DNA of 64,000 nucleotides from an uncultured Flavobacteriaceae bacterium. Its GTDB lineage: Bacteria; Bacteroidota; Bacteroidia; Flavobacteriales; Flavobacteriaceae. Positions 63,887 to 64,000 of this stretch are shown one piece after another. A model generated the notes under the pieces. It was not told the DNA's origin. It saw only the letters and a list, made by a program, of their open reading frames with translations, and made no database searches. Position numbers and translations under genes: made by a program. The DNA lies in assembly GCA_947487895.1 (NCBI GenBank), contig CANKYF010000007.1, positions 131,971-195,970 of the forward strand. Direction: 5' to 3'. Each line of letters opens with the position of its first letter. Position 1 is the stretch's first letter.

Positions 63887-64000
63887 TTAAGCAAAAATTT
63901 GCGTTAGTCTAAAGAGAAAGAACTCTGTGTTTTTGACACCTCTAAACTGCCTTCTAAAAGCTTTTATTTTGGCATTGAAGGATTCAGCAGAAGCATTAGT
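63887..64000 (-). CDS. ISL3-type transposase, C-terminal end (continues past the window)
   Basis: On the - strand the frame runs from the right edge to a TAA at 63889-63887, 37 codons: NASAESFNAKIKAFRRQF, then RGVKNTEFFLFRLTQIFA. This is the conserved C terminus of DDE transposases of the ISL3 (IS204/IS1001/IS1096/IS1165) family. The 5' part lies outside the window, so completeness cannot be judged. Confidence 0.8.
   Translation of the reverse strand, partial: TNASAESFNAKIKAFRRQFRGVKNTEFFLFRLTQIFA

Overview
The window is AT-rich DNA from a Bacteroidota bacterium, most likely a member of the Flavobacteriaceae. The evidence is the CTnDOT-type transfer genes (traE to traN, mobB/mobC-like genes, BfmA/BtgA and RteC), promoters of the Bacteroidota type (TAnnTTTG at -7), an HYC_CC_PP-type protein and an RND pump fused to its outer-membrane channel. 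It reads as an integrative conjugative element (ICE) with heavy-metal cargo and two clusters of genome-defence genes. No integrase gene is visible.

Layout. (1) 2-979 is the 3' part of a DUF4238 gene. (2) 1063-15623, + strand, is a copper-type detoxification island. It holds an RND pump and TolC partner, two DUF3347 proteins (one fused to the pump adaptor), a haem-binding protein, an HMA-AraC fusion regulator, small membrane proteins, a universal stress protein, an ATP-cone nuclease, a P-loop kinase-like protein and a CopB-type P-ATPase. (3) 15684-24165, + strand, is a second metal island, probably for zinc, cadmium or cobalt. It has a fused RND-TolC pump, its adaptor, a Fur-family regulator and a CPC-type P-ATPase. 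Matching TTGCA-N6-TTGCA elements precede both its first gene and the ATPase. (4) 24249-28762 is a regulatory region with a half-length asparaginase-like protein, a membrane LuxR-type regulator, RteC, ACCGTA palindromes, an HTH protein and a DnaC-like ATPase. (5) 28843-30019, - strand, is a mercury-uptake cassette (ArsR-type repressor, MerTP, GDCC protein) without mercuric reductase. (6) 30230-38171 has an amidase on the - strand followed by traE, F, G, I, J, K, M and N and a lipoprotein on the + strand. (7) 38181-43867 is an inserted cluster with an AlbA_2 protein, a putative nuclease and a PHP/SMC-like ATPase of the TrlF type. (8) 43864-46870, - strand, holds the coupling protein, relaxase and BfmA/BtgA, followed by a hairpin-rich intergenic region that is a candidate oriT. 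(9) 47302-63305, - strand, looks like a leading region: small proteins, a RadC-like protein, SSB, a DUF932 protein, a six-gene defence operon and a ParB-like protein. (10) 63316-64000 has a repeat, a tRNA-3'-end-like sequence that may be the att boundary, a terminator and the 3' end of an ISL3-type transposase gene.

The most notable system is the six-gene run from 61295 down to 50784. A complete type I Wadjet set (jetA-jetB-jetC-jetD) is followed by an OLD-family ATPase/TOPRIM nuclease and a UvrD-like helicase, the two-gene layout of Gabija. All six genes point the same way, with overlaps or gaps of 6 bases or less, so they look like one transcript. A terminator separates them from parB. Nearly identical 145-base sequences lie just upstream of parB and of the DUF932 gene and bracket the cassette. 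Functions are assigned from motifs, length and gene order as read by eye; no database search was run.
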